Source: Gimesia benthica (lineage in GTDB: Bacteria; Planctomycetota; Planctomycetia; Planctomycetales; Planctomycetaceae). From it: DNA of 64,000 nt. The notes beneath the pieces were generated by a model that made no database searches, was not told the origin of the DNA, and saw nothing but the letters and a program-made list of their open reading frames with translations. The DNA is taken from contig NZ_CP043930.1 of assembly GCF_009720525.1 (NCBI RefSeq), positions 2,205,501-2,269,500 of the forward strand, in the 5' to 3' direction. Position numbers and translations under genes: made by a program. Below, one piece after another: positions 1-11,073 of the stretch (position 1 is its first letter; every line of letters starts with the position of its first letter).

Positions 1-404
1 TTCGGACGCGACTCATAAATGAAGAACACCACGCCCAGAGGCACCCGCACCCGGGTTACCAGCAGACCGTTGGGACGCATGTTACTGTCAATCACTTCGC
101 CAACCGGATTAGGCAAAGCCATGATCTCTTCCAGCGCCGTGACAATGCCCTCCAGCCGCGCTTCGGTCAATCGCAGACGGTCAATCGACGCTTCCGACAA
201 ACCGTATTCGGGAGCCTGCTCGATATCGCGTTCGTTCGCAGCCAGTAAATCAGGAGTCCGTTCCCGAATCAGTTCGGTCATCCGACGGAGCCAGGCATTC
301 TTCTGGTTCCCATTAGCGGAAACCAGTTTACGCGATGCAGCGCGGGCCTGCTGAGCCAGTTGTTCGGTGTATTGCGCCAGGTCTAATTCGGTCGTACTAC
401 TCAT
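1..404 (-). CDS. proA: Glutamate-5-semialdehyde dehydrogenase, N-terminal part (cut by window edge)
   Basis: Gamma-glutamyl phosphate reductase, which makes glutamate-5-semialdehyde from gamma-glutamyl phosphate with NADPH in cytoplasmic proline synthesis. Only the first 134 codons lie in the window; the gene runs off the left edge. Reading from the ATG at 404 gives a start SSTTELDLAQYTEQL, a segment NERDIEQAPEYGLSEAS typical of ProA, and then PLGVVFFIYESRP, which matches the conserved ProA block PLGVIGVIYESRP. The frame is open with no stop to the edge. proB is not visible. The family assignment is firm from these blocks; completeness cannot be judged. Confidence 0.9.
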   Translation of the reverse strand, partial: MSSTTELDLAQYTEQLAQQARAASRKLVSANGNQKNAWLRRMTELIRERTPDLLAANERDIEQAPEYGLSEASIDRLRLTEARLEGIVTALEEIMALPNPVGEVIDSNMRPNGLLVTRVRVPLGVVFFIYESRP

Positions 405-654
405 AACTTCAAGCGATCTAAGCAGGGATTCACCGGCCCCTGCCACCGGGTTAATCTGAAACTGATAACAGCTGTGGAATGTGGATTCTCAAAATATTGA
501 CACAGACTTCCCCCGGCCGGTGCGCTTCTGTATCGCCCACCGCAGTCCAGACGAACCGGGTTCCGCATTCCGGAGTATCAGCAATCAGCGGAAATGTGTC
601 AACGCGGGATCACTTTTCGCGCTGATAACCTTCTAATTTTATCTATTTTAAACG

Positions 655-684
655 CTCTCCGGAAGAATTTGAGTTCCCGGAGAG
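655..684 (-). terminator. Candidate weak terminator after the cyclic-nucleotide-binding gene
   Basis: Perfect 8-bp inverted repeat CTCTCCGG (655-662) and CCGGAGAG (677-684) with a 14-nt loop, 8 nt beyond the stop of the minus-strand gene at 693. On the minus strand it is followed by CGTTTAAAAT, a poor U-tract, so termination is only plausible. The rest of the 405-692 gap shows nothing else I can name. Confidence 0.4.
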
Positions 685-692
685 ACCTCTGC

Positions 693-1217
693 TCAGAATT
701 GCCAGTCGGAATACAGTTTGGAACGAAACTCGTGCCATTCCGCATTCTTGTTCTTGGTACCACAGCTTTCAACCATTTCTGCTGACCATTTATCCATGGT
801 CCTCAACCGGTCAGACATGATTCGCACGGTATTATAAACGACTTTCTGCGCCCCGCTGACTCCCGCTTTCAGCAGTTGATCGAAATTCTTCCAGGGGATC
901 CGCACGATGGACACATCGGAAGTCGCCACCACGCTCGCCGAATGCGGAGCCGGTTTGAAAAAGGACATTTCACCAAAAATGGACAGGGGCCCCAACTCGG
1001 TCAATGTCTGCTCATCTCCGTTGGAAAGCTGCTTGCGAACCTCGCAGGTACCGCGCTGAATGATCCAGAGATACCGGGTCGAATTACCTTCATCCAGAAT
1101 GCGGACTCCTTCCGGAAAATCCTCTGTCTCAGCCTGGTCGAGCAATTCGTCCATTTCCTCCGGCGTAACTGACTGAAACAACACGCAGTCATTGATCAGC
1201 TGCTCTGTGGAAACCAT
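693..1217 (-). CDS. Stand-alone cyclic nucleotide-binding (CRP-like) domain protein
   Basis: A 174-residue protein that is almost entirely one cNMP-binding beta-barrel: an N-terminal helix (LFQSVTPEEMDELL), barrel strands ending in a phosphate-binding-cassette-like stretch FGEMSFF followed by PHSASVVATSDV, then C-terminal helices. There is no helix-turn-helix after the barrel, so it is not a CRP-type transcription factor as it stands. The Arg that normally contacts the cyclic phosphate (RTA or RSA) is His here, so nucleotide binding is uncertain. The ATG at 1217 has a good AGAGGTGA ribosome site. It lies 91 bp downstream of glutamate dehydrogenase on the same strand and may be co-transcribed. 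Probably cytoplasmic; partner unknown. Confidence 0.8.
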   Translation of the reverse strand: MVSTEQLINDCVLFQSVTPEEMDELLDQAETEDFPEGVRILDEGNSTRYLWIIQRGTCEVRKQLSNGDEQTLTELGPLSIFGEMSFFKPAPHSASVVATSDVSIVRIPWKNFDQLLKAGVSGAQKVVYNTVRIMSDRLRTMDKWSAEMVESCGTKNKNAEWHEFRSKLYSDWQF

Positions 1218-1308
1218 TTATATCACCTCTTCTATAGCGCCTGGTGTAAAATTAAGTTAGCTTTTGATCACTGCCTAATCATGGCTGTGATCCCTTTAAA
1301 AACCGCGA

Positions 1309-2538
1309 TCAGATGCCTCCCATCACGGTGGCTCGCCCCACACGACCAATGCCCAGAATATAGGCCGCGATGCGGAGCGATACTTTTTTATCAGTGGCAA
1401 TCTTCCAGACAAGCTCAAAGCTGTCATCCATAATACGGTCTAACTCGGAACGAACGCGAGCTTTTTCCCAGCTGAAGTGCTGTCTGTTCTGAACCCATTC
1501 GAAGTAACTGACGGTTACTCCGCCGGCATTGGCCAGAATATCGGGCACCACCACGATCTCATTTTTCGAGAAAATTTCATCCGCATCCGGATCAGTCGGG
1601 TTGTTCGCAGCTTCAATAATGCACCGCGCCCGGACCTCTTTGGCGTTCTCTTTCGTCAGCACGCCACCCAGGGCTGCCGGAATCAGCACGGTCACATTGG
1701 AAGCCAGAACTTCATCATTCGAAATCGCTTCCGTCTCCGGAAACCCGCGCACGGCCTTGGTATCTTTGCAGTATTCCATCAGCTTGGGAATGTTGATCCC
1801 GTCCGCACAGTAAATGCCCCCGCTGGCATCGGAAACCGCGACAATCTTGGCTCCGAACTCATCCAGAAATTGTGCGGCAAAGCTCCCCACGTTGCCGAAT
1901 CCCTGAATCGCCACAGTCGCACCGGACAGATCGATCTTCATGTGATCCAGAGTCTGCCGTGTGATCATCGCCACGCCGCGGCCCGTCGCTTCTTCACGAC
2001 CGTCCGCACCATGCAGTTCCAGCGGTTTTCCGGTCACACACGCCGGGTTGAAGCCACAATACTTTTCATACTGGTTCATGATCCAGGCCATCACCTGGGC
2101 GTTGGTTCCCATGTCCGGGGCCGGAATATCTTTCAGGGGACCGATCACATCGTAAATCTTATCGATAAACTTGCGCGTGACGCGTTCCAGTTCTCCCTGG
2201 GACAGCTTGGACACATCGACCGAGATGCCCCCTTTCGCTCCTCCGTAAGGAATGTTGACCAGCGCGGTTTTCCAGGTCATCAGGGATGCCAGGGCCAGCA
2301 CTTCATCGCCGTTCACTTCGGGGTGAAAACGCAGTCCCCCTTTCATGGGTCCGCGGGAGCTGTCGTGCTGTACACGGTAACCGATGTAAGTGGCAATTTC
2401 CCCGTTGTCGCGTTCGATCGCAACTTCTACCTTGACCTCGCGCTCCGGCGTCCTGAGCAGTTCCTGCATGTTCCGCGAAAGCCCCACCTGACGGGAAGCC
2501 TGGTCGAAGTAACGGCATGCGGTCTCGTATGAACTCAT
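1309..2538 (-). CDS. gdhA: Glu/Leu/Phe/Val family glutamate dehydrogenase
   Basis: NAD(P)-dependent oxidative deamination of glutamate to 2-oxoglutarate and ammonia, or the reverse. The 409-residue length fits the short hexameric bacterial/archaeal type. Visible signatures: [13 protein letters not shown] near residue 63, the catalytic-lysine block [26 protein letters not shown], the dinucleotide-fold glycines of [11 protein letters not shown], and the C-terminal [12 protein letters not shown] and [16 protein letters not shown]. The ATG at 2538 is preceded by GAGGAAAG. Coenzyme preference cannot be read confidently. The cNMP-binding protein follows 91 bp downstream; ProA, another glutamate-branch enzyme, is further down the same strand, but whether this reflects shared control is unknown. 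Confidence 0.95.
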   Translation of the reverse strand: MSSYETACRYFDQASRQVGLSRNMQELLRTPEREVKVEVAIERDNGEIATYIGYRVQHDSSRGPMKGGLRFHPEVNGDEVLALASLMTWKTALVNIPYGGAKGGISVDVSKLSQGELERVTRKFIDKIYDVIGPLKDIPAPDMGTNAQVMAWIMNQYEKYCGFNPACVTGKPLELHGADGREEATGRGVAMITRQTLDHMKIDLSGATVAIQGFGNVGSFAAQFLDEFGAKIVAVSDASGGIYCADGINIPKLMEYCKDTKAVRGFPETEAISNDEVLASNVTVLIPAALGGVLTKENAKEVRARCIIEAANNPTDPDADEIFSKNEIVVVPDILANAGGVTVSYFEWVQNRQHFSWEKARVRSELDRIMDDSFELVWKIATDKKVSLRIAAYILGIGRVGRATVMGGI

Positions 2539-2879
2539 GAAAATCTTTCCTCAATCAATTTCAAAACCGGTCCCGCAGTAACGGCTCAGAGACCTCAGCA
2601 GATCAAATTTCCGCATTGCAGCGACCGATGAATATTTTTCGCTACCAGCTGCCCTGTGAAGCGGACTTCACATAAGTAAAAGATAGGTCGTAGTTTTGTC
2701 TTAAACCCTTTGAAAATCAAAGAATTTGCCATTCTACACCCGGTTGAGGGAAGCCCCTTAAACCAGGCGATGTCTCTTTGTTCCCAGGCAGCCTGACGAT
2801 GAATCAGACAGCTCTGGAACAGCCTCTACAATCACGATAGTTGTTATAGTCCGTTTATTCATCTTTATTACCGGTTTTC
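2539..2879 (-). other. Intergenic region upstream of gdhA (341 bp)
   Basis: No gene seen. On the minus strand TAGAAT (2736 down to 2731) could be a -10 element for gdhA about 190 nt before its start, but no convincing -35 accompanies it. The stretch 2690-2735 is AT-rich. No strong hairpin found. Confidence 0.4.
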
Positions 2880-4097
2880 TCAGCGCAGCGGAGCCAGTGC
2901 CTGTTGAGGCGCCTGCTCGGAAGGTGAGGGAACCGGATCAGACCAGATGCCGGGGATCTCCTTTAAAATATAAAGTGCCAGCTCGCGGGCATACAACGCA
3001 TGCCCCTCACGCGAGAACTGGGGTACGTTCTCCAGAAAATAACGATCCGGATTCTGAATCGCCTGAAATACGGGCGAAGTATCACAATAGGGCACATTCA
3101 ACTGTTTGGAGTACGTCTCCAGCAGCTCAAATGGAAACCGGCTGCCGTACTTCACCCCTTCGCGGACTCCCACCGCGGCCCGCGCATTTTTTCCACTCAT
3201 CGCGGACTCGGAAACCTGCCAGGGCTTGGGATAAGTCGCCAGAATGAACCGAGAATAGGTTCCCTGTGAGATCTGCTGAATATTCTGTATCGGCTCCAGC
3301 GTCTGACGCACATACACGGACCAGTCGGGCGGATGATCCTCCAGCCAGAGAAAAGTCCCCTGGGGAGTATCAATATCTCGATCCAGTCCCGCAGGCTGGT
3401 TCTGAACCCAGTAATCTCCTAACCATCTCAGCAGATATCGGTAGACCAGAAAATGGCTTTCCAGCTTCTCGGGAGCATTCATCTCTTCAAACAGCGGATG
3501 CATCGCACAGAGCGGCACGCCCGTGTCTCCGATCTGCGTGAAGCGGCGTAATGCGTGATCATTGGCAACATCGGACATATCAAAATTAAACAGGATCAGA
3601 TCCGGCTGCAGCCCAGACAGCGAATGCCGCAGATGCAGATAAGACATCAGCGGACAGGCATCAGGCACCCCCGCGTTGATCACTTCCACCTTGAGCTGAG
3701 TCTGTTTCTGCAGCAGTTGTTCCAGCCTGACGCAGAACGTATCCTCGTCAGCCATTTCAGGGGCCAGGACGGTCTCTCCGCCCAGGCAGAGGATCCGGTA
3801 CACGCCCGTCGGCTTGGGAATCGCATATTCTTTGCCCCGCAGTCCCATGCTGTTGATCGAAAACTGGACGACCTCTTCGGTATCCGGGTGCTTCCGCGTG
3901 ACCTGCTGCAGGGGACGGATGCGGTGATAACTGACATCTGAGGGAATCAGAAAACCGTCGGCGTCATAGCTGCTGACACTCTCCTGCTGCCGGTATTCCT
4001 CGATACGTAACGCGACCTCACTCCCGACCGCAAGGAGGACGAGAGTCAGCAGTGCCAGCGTTAAATGCTTGAGCCAGCGCAGGCGTGAACGAATCAT
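2880..4097 (-). CDS. SGNH-hydrolase-like membrane-anchored protein, catalytic serine apparently lost
   Basis: A 405-residue protein with one N-terminal membrane helix (LKHLTLALLTLVLLAVGSEV), so probably anchored with its domain outside the cytoplasm. The fold resembles SGNH/GDSL esterase-like proteins: a strand entering block I (YRILCLGGETVLAPEM), a Gly in block II (VINAGVPDACP), a block III region (LFNFDMSDVANDHAL) and a C-terminal FSREGHALYAREL like the block V His. At block I the usual GDS or GGS is GGE, so the nucleophilic Ser appears replaced. Such domains are known in polysaccharide acyl modification, but no function can be assigned. ATG 4097 is chosen over a TTG six bases upstream; no clear ribosome site is seen. 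Divergent from the M20 peptidase gene. Confidence 0.65.
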   Translation of the reverse strand: MIRSRLRWLKHLTLALLTLVLLAVGSEVALRIEEYRQQESVSSYDADGFLIPSDVSYHRIRPLQQVTRKHPDTEEVVQFSINSMGLRGKEYAIPKPTGVYRILCLGGETVLAPEMADEDTFCVRLEQLLQKQTQLKVEVINAGVPDACPLMSYLHLRHSLSGLQPDLILFNFDMSDVANDHALRRFTQIGDTGVPLCAMHPLFEEMNAPEKLESHFLVYRYLLRWLGDYWVQNQPAGLDRDIDTPQGTFLWLEDHPPDWSVYVRQTLEPIQNIQQISQGTYSRFILATYPKPWQVSESAMSGKNARAAVGVREGVKYGSRFPFELLETYSKQLNVPYCDTSPVFQAIQNPDRYFLENVPQFSREGHALYARELALYILKEIPGIWSDPVPSPSEQAPQQALAPLR

Positions 4098-4361
4098 TTT
4101 CAATTATCAGAATACCGCTGCTAAGATTCTGTCCGAGGCGTCCGTGCCCCGTTACGGAATTTCGGCGAATCAAGAAGGCGGGATTCTAAGTTTCATCGGT
4201 AAATACAGCAATATGAGTCTGTCAGAGCCACTTCGCACGCGAAAACGACGACGGCTCCGCATTGAAAAAACAGAGCCGAGTACGTACCTTGCATCATCCT
4301 TTGGTTCGTTTCTGACGCTTCAGAAAACGACCACTTCACCTTCGATCTGGACGAGAGCCCC

Positions 4362-5567
4362 ATGAGCCAACCTAAAACCACTACACCTAAAGTCAATGAC
4401 AAGAAGGCATTACAACTTGTCACCGCGCTGATGGCCATCCCCGGAAAAAGCGGAGAGGAAGGCCAGATCGCCGCCGAAATCCAGCGCAGACTCATCGCCG
4501 CCGGTCTCCCGGAGAAACAGATCACCTTCGACACCGCCCATAAGAAGAGCAGCATTGGTGGTGAATGTGGGAACATGATCGTCAAACTGCCCGGTACGGT
4601 GAAAGGACCGCGGCGGCTCCTGATGGCCCACATGGACACAGTCCCTCTCTGTGTCGGAGCGGAACCGATCAAAAAAGGGAAGCTGATCCATTCAAAGAGC
4701 CCGCTCACCGCTCTGGGAGCTGACGACCGCGGGGGCTGCAGTGTGATTCTCAACGCCCTGATCACCATCCTCGAACAGGATCTGCCCCATCCCCCTCTCA
4801 CCTTTGTCTGGATGGTACAGGAAGAGATCGGCCTGGTCGGCGTGCGGCATTTGACGACAAGCAAGCTGGGCAAACCTGCCATGTGCTTCAACTGGGACGG
4901 CAAACTGGCCGACATGGTCTGCATTGGTGCCACCGGTGATTCAGGCATGCTGATTCATATCAACGGACTCGCCAGCCACGCGGGTGCTCACCCCGAACTC
5001 GGCGTCAGTGCCGCCGTCATCGCGGGCAGAGCCATCGACGATCTCGCTACCAACGGCTGGCACGGACTGGTTGTCAAAGGTAAAGACTCAGGCTCCAGCA
5101 ATATCGGCGTCCTTTCCGGCGGAGCAGCCACCAACGTCGTCATGCCGGAGCTCACGATTAAAGCAGAAGCCCGCAGCCATAACCCCCGCTTCCGCGAACG
5201 CATCCTCAAGGAATTCAAAAAAGCCTTTGAAAAAGCAGCCAAATCCACGAAAAACAGTGCCGGACAAAAAGGTCGTGTTTCGTTTGAGTCCTACTTAAAA
5301 TACGACTCCTTCCGGCTCTCCGCAGACGAGCCCGCCGTCCAGACCGCCAGCCAGGCGATCCGGAAACGGGGGGGGACTCCCGACCTTACCATCGGCAATG
5401 GCGGACTGGATGCCAACTGGATGACCGCCCACGGCTTCCCCACCGTCACCCTCGGTTGTGGCCAGCAGGATATTCATACCACCAGCGAAACGCTGATGAT
5501 CGATGAATATCTCAAAGCCTGCCAGATCGGCCTGGACCTCGCGACAGCAGCCGAATCAGATACATAA
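4362..5567 (+). CDS. M20-family metallopeptidase (peptidase T-like)
   Basis: A 401-residue two-zinc aminopeptidase/deacylase-type enzyme, predicted cytoplasmic. Metal-ligand and catalytic motifs are in order: AHMDTVP (first His and Asp), LGADDRGG (bridging Asp), QEEIGLVG (catalytic Glu and metal Glu), a ligand-bearing segment NWDGK, a dimerisation-domain GLASHAGAHPELG, and the C-terminal IHTTSE (last His). This order fits PepT-like tripeptidases and related M20 members; the exact substrate cannot be told. A run of eight G at 5368-5375 in the coding sequence is a possible frameshift-prone spot. The ispA start lies 46 bp after the stop on the same strand. Confidence 0.85.
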   Translation: MSQPKTTTPKVNDKKALQLVTALMAIPGKSGEEGQIAAEIQRRLIAAGLPEKQITFDTAHKKSSIGGECGNMIVKLPGTVKGPRRLLMAHMDTVPLCVGAEPIKKGKLIHSKSPLTALGADDRGGCSVILNALITILEQDLPHPPLTFVWMVQEEIGLVGVRHLTTSKLGKPAMCFNWDGKLADMVCIGATGDSGMLIHINGLASHAGAHPELGVSAAVIAGRAIDDLATNGWHGLVVKGKDSGSSNIGVLSGGAATNVVMPELTIKAEARSHNPRFRERILKEFKKAFEKAAKSTKNSAGQKGRVSFESYLKYDSFRLSADEPAVQTASQAIRKRGGTPDLTIGNGGLDANWMTAHGFPTVTLGCGQQDIHTTSETLMIDEYLKACQIGLDLATAAESDT

Positions 5568-5613
5568 ACAGGCCCTCTCTTCAACACAAAGCCAATTCAA
5601 AGAACGTAACGTT

Positions 5614-6506
5614 ATGAGTCAGCCCCCGTCCTTCAAAGCCATGTGGAGCAGTCTGCAGGAACAGGTCAACCAGCGTCTGGACGCGGCCCTGGATCCCTCA
5701 ACCGACTGCCCACCCATTCTCAAAGAGGCAATGTCTTACAGCCTCTCTGCCGGGGGAAAACGACTCCGTCCCATCCTCGTACTGCTCAGCTGTGAAGCCT
5801 GTGGCGGAGATCCGGAATCCGCCCTCTCCGCTGCCTGCGCGATCGAAATGGTGCACACCTATTCGCTGATCCATGACGACCTCCCCGCCATGGATGATGA
5901 TGCCCTCCGTCGGGGCATGCCCACCAGTCACATCAAGTTCGGGGAAGCCAACGCGATTCTCGCCGGCGATGCCCTGCTCACGCGGGCGTTTGAACTGCTG
6001 GCCAGCGAAATTGAAGTAAAGTCTATTGCAGCAGACTGTTGTGTCGACCTGGCCAATGCCGCTGGCGCTGTCGGCATGGTCGGTGGACAGGTCGCGGATC
6101 TCGAGTCCGAACACCTGACAGAAGCCACACTCGAGCAGCTGGAAGCCATCCATCGTCGCAAAACCGGTCGACTGATCTGCAGCGCCCTCACCATGGGTGC
6201 CCGGATCGGAGGCGCCGACCCCGAACTGCTGCGAAACCTGGAGAGATACGGAACCTGCATAGGATTGGCATTCCAAATAACTGACGACCTGCTTGATTTA
6301 ACAGGTGATGAAGAAAAAATGGGAAAAGGCGTGCGAAAAGACGCTGATCACGGTAAATTAACTTACCCCTCGCTGATTGGCGTTGAAGATAGTCGCCAAC
6401 GCGCCCAAAATTTAGTTGAGGAAGCGTGCCTCTCGATCGCCCCACTTGGGAGCCACGGCCAAAGATTGGAAGAACTGGCCCACTTTATATTAGAACGAGA
6501 TCACTG

Positions 6507-6507
<1 letters not shown>
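5614..6507 (+). CDS. ispA: Polyprenyl (farnesyl/geranylgeranyl) diphosphate synthase
   Basis: A 297-residue head-to-tail prenyltransferase that condenses IPP with allylic diphosphates. Both Asp-rich motifs are present: the first as DDLPAMDDD (DDx4D, typical of bacterial IspA) and the second as DDLLDLTGD. GGKRLRP near the N terminus binds diphosphate, and GKLTYPSLIG near the C terminus is typical. I take the ATG at 5614; a longer in-frame reading from 5503 overlaps the peptidase gene and lacks homology-like sequence. The stop TGA overlaps the dxs ATG as ATGA at 6504-6509, so translation is probably coupled. Product chain length (C15 or C20) is not decided by what I can see. Confidence 0.93.
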
Positions 6508-8420
<1,913 letters not shown>

Positions 8421-8477
8421 ACAAATCGGCTTTCCTTCTCCAATCAGTATGGACGCTTGATTTACGGAGCCTTCCGC

Positions 8478-9884
8478 ATGTCGTTATTGAATGCAGCCCT
8501 GCCCTCATCCATCGTAAAGTTCTTCTGCCTCGGTCTGACAACAGCCTGCCTGCTGTTCTCGGCCCAGGCGGTCTCCGCGGAAACATATGAGCTCCAGGAG
8601 TCAGCCCAGGCCCCGCGGACCTTCAAAGTCAAATCCACAATCAAAGTCAAAGGTCAGCTGGAAACCGCAGTCAACGCTGCCAAGGCCCGTTCGCTCGAAC
8701 TGGATGTAGATGGAAATCTCGAATACCTCGAACAACGTCTACCTGGCACCGGTCGCGATGCCGAAGCCTTCCGCTCGGTTCGCTTCTACGAAACCGCGAC
8801 AGCCACCATCGACGTCCAGGGACAGAAAACCTTCGCCCGCGGCAGCGATCGGCATCGCCTGATTGTCGCAGAAGGACAAACCGAAGGCCTCTCCCTGCAT
8901 TCGCCGAACAGCAACCTGCTCCCCTCGGAAGTGGAACTGCTCAATTCCCCCGGCGACTCCCTGCCCGTCCTCGCCCTGCTGCCTCAGTCGGAAGTGGAAG
9001 TCGGCGAAGTCTGGACTCCCGATCGCTGGGTTCTGCAGTCACTGACCGGGCTCGAAGCAGTCTTGAAATCAGAACTCACCTGCCAGCTCGATTCCGTCGC
9101 CGACGATATCGCCACGATCACCTTCAAAGGTAAGATCGAAGGCGCCACCGTGGGTGCCCAGACTGAGATCGATGTGAAAGGGAAATTTCAGTTCCGCACC
9201 GACGAAAACTTCATCAGTCACCTGGAACTGGAGCAGACGGAAAAACGCTCAGTCGGTTCCGTCAGCCCAGGAATGAAAGTCACCGCGAACGTCAACTGGG
9301 ACCGCAGCCTGGCGGCCAGCCCGGGAGAACTCACCGAAGAAGTTGTGGCCTCGATTCCTCTCGAAACCAGTCCCGAATCCAAATACCTGAGTTTTGAAAC
9401 ACCCTGGAACGTACGACTGCTGCTCCCCCGCGACTGGTATGTGTTTCACCAGACCGGACAGGTCGCCGTCCTGCGACTGCTCGACAAAGGCAGCCTGATC
9501 GCACAGGCTAACATCTCCAAGATCCCGTCCGTCAAAGCAGGCGAACATACTTCGGAGCAACAGTTCCATCAGGACATCCGCACTTCGCTGGGCGATAAAC
9601 TGATCGAAATCCTCAAAGCGGAAAACCTGAAGACCGACGACGGTCGCTACATTCATCGTGTCACGGTCGCCGGCAAAGCCAATAACGTCCCTGTGCACTG
9701 GATCTATTACCTCTGTGCAGATCCCTCGGGACGTCAGATTTCGTTCGTCTTCACCGTCGATCAGAAACTGCTGGGAGAACTCAAAGACCGGGACGCGGAT
9801 ATCGTCCTGAGCCTCCAGTTCCTCGATCCCCAGGCCGCTCCCCGACAGGCAGGCCCCGCTGAAGAGAACAGCGAAATCAAATAG
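8478..9884 (+). CDS. Secreted protein of unknown function, PsbP/DcrB-like C-terminal part
   Basis: 468 residues with a clear signal peptide (hydrophobic FFCLGLTTACLLFSAQA, likely cut near VSA/ET). I do not recognise the N-terminal 280 or so residues, which are rich in beta-strand patterns and Glu/Val. The last third (WNVRLLLPRDWYVFHQTGQ to about residue 455) reads like a PsbP/Mog1/DcrB-type alpha-beta fold; that is inference from pattern only. The ATG at 8478 is preferred to an in-frame TTG at 8457 because GGAG sits just upstream and the signal peptide then starts normally. It follows dxs by 57 bp and may be in the same transcript. Probably periplasmic. Confidence 0.8.
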   Translation: MSLLNAALPSSIVKFFCLGLTTACLLFSAQAVSAETYELQESAQAPRTFKVKSTIKVKGQLETAVNAAKARSLELDVDGNLEYLEQRLPGTGRDAEAFRSVRFYETATATIDVQGQKTFARGSDRHRLIVAEGQTEGLSLHSPNSNLLPSEVELLNSPGDSLPVLALLPQSEVEVGEVWTPDRWVLQSLTGLEAVLKSELTCQLDSVADDIATITFKGKIEGATVGAQTEIDVKGKFQFRTDENFISHLELEQTEKRSVGSVSPGMKVTANVNWDRSLAASPGELTEEVVASIPLETSPESKYLSFETPWNVRLLLPRDWYVFHQTGQVAVLRLLDKGSLIAQANISKIPSVKAGEHTSEQQFHQDIRTSLGDKLIEILKAENLKTDDGRYIHRVTVAGKANNVPVHWIYYLCADPSGRQISFVFTVDQKLLGELKDRDADIVLSLQFLDPQAAPRQAGPAEENSEIK

Positions 9885-10128
9885 TCGCACGGAGAAAGGG
9901 AGCGTCGTTCTTCCAGCTCCCACTGCACGAATCGCCCGATAACCGGCACAACCCGCGCCACCCCACCGCAGGATTTCGGATCGGGTAAGCTTTGTCGGCA
10001 ACATCCCTCCATTCTGCGCGGTAAGCTTCAGATGTACGACGATCAACCGGGCCGGTTCGCCGCACGCGTGAGTACGTTGATTCTCATCCTTTGAAACTCT
10101 GTTTTCCTTCCTGATCAAGAAGTGAAGC

Positions 10129-11064
10129 ATGACCGCGATCCCTTTAGCCAGCCTGTTCTCTCTGTCGTCAGATATCCTGATTTGCTTCGGCGTCGGTCTA
10201 TTGATTGCCGTCAGTCTGGGCTTCGTCGCTGGCTATCTGCTGGGCAAAGGGAGCACCGACCGCGACTTCCGTCGCGCGAAAAAACATCTTCAGAACTGCT
10301 ACCAGCACGTACAAAAGTCTTTGGAAACCGCCTACGCAGCCTGTGCCCTGCTTGAGAAATATCCAGGTCCCATCCTGACTCGCGAACAGTCTGCCGAACT
10401 GAATCAGAAGCGTTCCAGACTGCTCGACCTGGTCGGTCGCCTCGTCGAACGCAAGACACCCGATCCCGCAGCAGAATCAGCGTCTCCCAAAACAGACAAG
10501 AAAAAGCTGCAGGAATTTCCTGCGATGCAATGGGCACTCCAGCCCGAACAGACTCACATCAAGCTCCCGGACGCATCCGCCTTTGAAGCGAACCTGGAAA
10601 TGATGCTGCTCGCGGGAACGGAAACCGAACAAAACAGCGGCCTGCTGCTGGTACAGATGAATCAACACGAACAGCTCAAAGACCGCTTCGGCCTGATGGC
10701 GCCTGCCAAGTTCATGAAGACACTCTCTCGTCTGGTCCTGCATAAAATCCGGGACGAGGATGTGATCTGTGTCTGGAAATCAGATACCCTGGCGATTCTC
10801 TTTCCGGGACTGACAGTCTCAGAAGGACAGGCCTGTTCCGAACTCATCCGCGATGCCATCCGCCATCACCACTTCCGTCTGGAAACCAGCAGTCCGGAAG
10901 TCGTGGTCACTGCCAGCCTGGCTTACATTACCTGCGTACCCGGCGATTCAGCGGAACTGGCCCTCGAACGGGGCGCCCATGCTCTGACTCAATCTCAGAA
11001 ACAGGGGCGCAACCAGTTGATCATTCAGGACAGCCACTCGTACGAACACAAGCGGGCCATGTGA
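10129..11064 (+). CDS. Membrane-anchored protein with degenerate GGDEF domain
   Basis: 311 residues. An N-terminal membrane helix (ILICFGVGLLIAVSLGFVAG) is followed by a charged helical region and, from about residue 145, a GGDEF-like fold: DASAFEANLEMMLL, then LLVQMNQHEQLKDRFG, then VICVWKSDTLAILFPG where GGDEF should stand, and finally LERGAHALTQSQKQGRNQL, which matches the AD.ALY.AK..GRN end of diguanylate cyclases. The signature is replaced by KSDTL, so cyclase activity is very unlikely; a structural or nucleotide-sensing role is possible. The start has AAGAAGTGAAG upstream. It ends 9 bp from the convergent beta-helix gene. Confidence 0.75.
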   Translation: MTAIPLASLFSLSSDILICFGVGLLIAVSLGFVAGYLLGKGSTDRDFRRAKKHLQNCYQHVQKSLETAYAACALLEKYPGPILTREQSAELNQKRSRLLDLVGRLVERKTPDPAAESASPKTDKKKLQEFPAMQWALQPEQTHIKLPDASAFEANLEMMLLAGTETEQNSGLLLVQMNQHEQLKDRFGLMAPAKFMKTLSRLVLHKIRDEDVICVWKSDTLAILFPGLTVSEGQACSELIRDAIRHHHFRLETSSPEVVVTASLAYITCVPGDSAELALERGAHALTQSQKQGRNQLIIQDSHSYEHKRAM

Positions 11065-11073
11065 TCCACTGCG

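Noticed and set aside
1477-2532. Long plus-strand frame (351 codons) opposite gdhA
   Set aside because: It is the mirror of glutamate dehydrogenase codons and has no domain; gdhA is certain.
5368-5375. Run of eight G inside the M20 peptidase gene as evidence of a frameshift
   Set aside because: The reading frame continues through it into the conserved terminal His block, so the gene is intact.
5503-5613. N-terminal extension of ispA overlapping the peptidase gene
   Set aside because: The extension has no family-like sequence; the ATG at 5614 gives the normal length.
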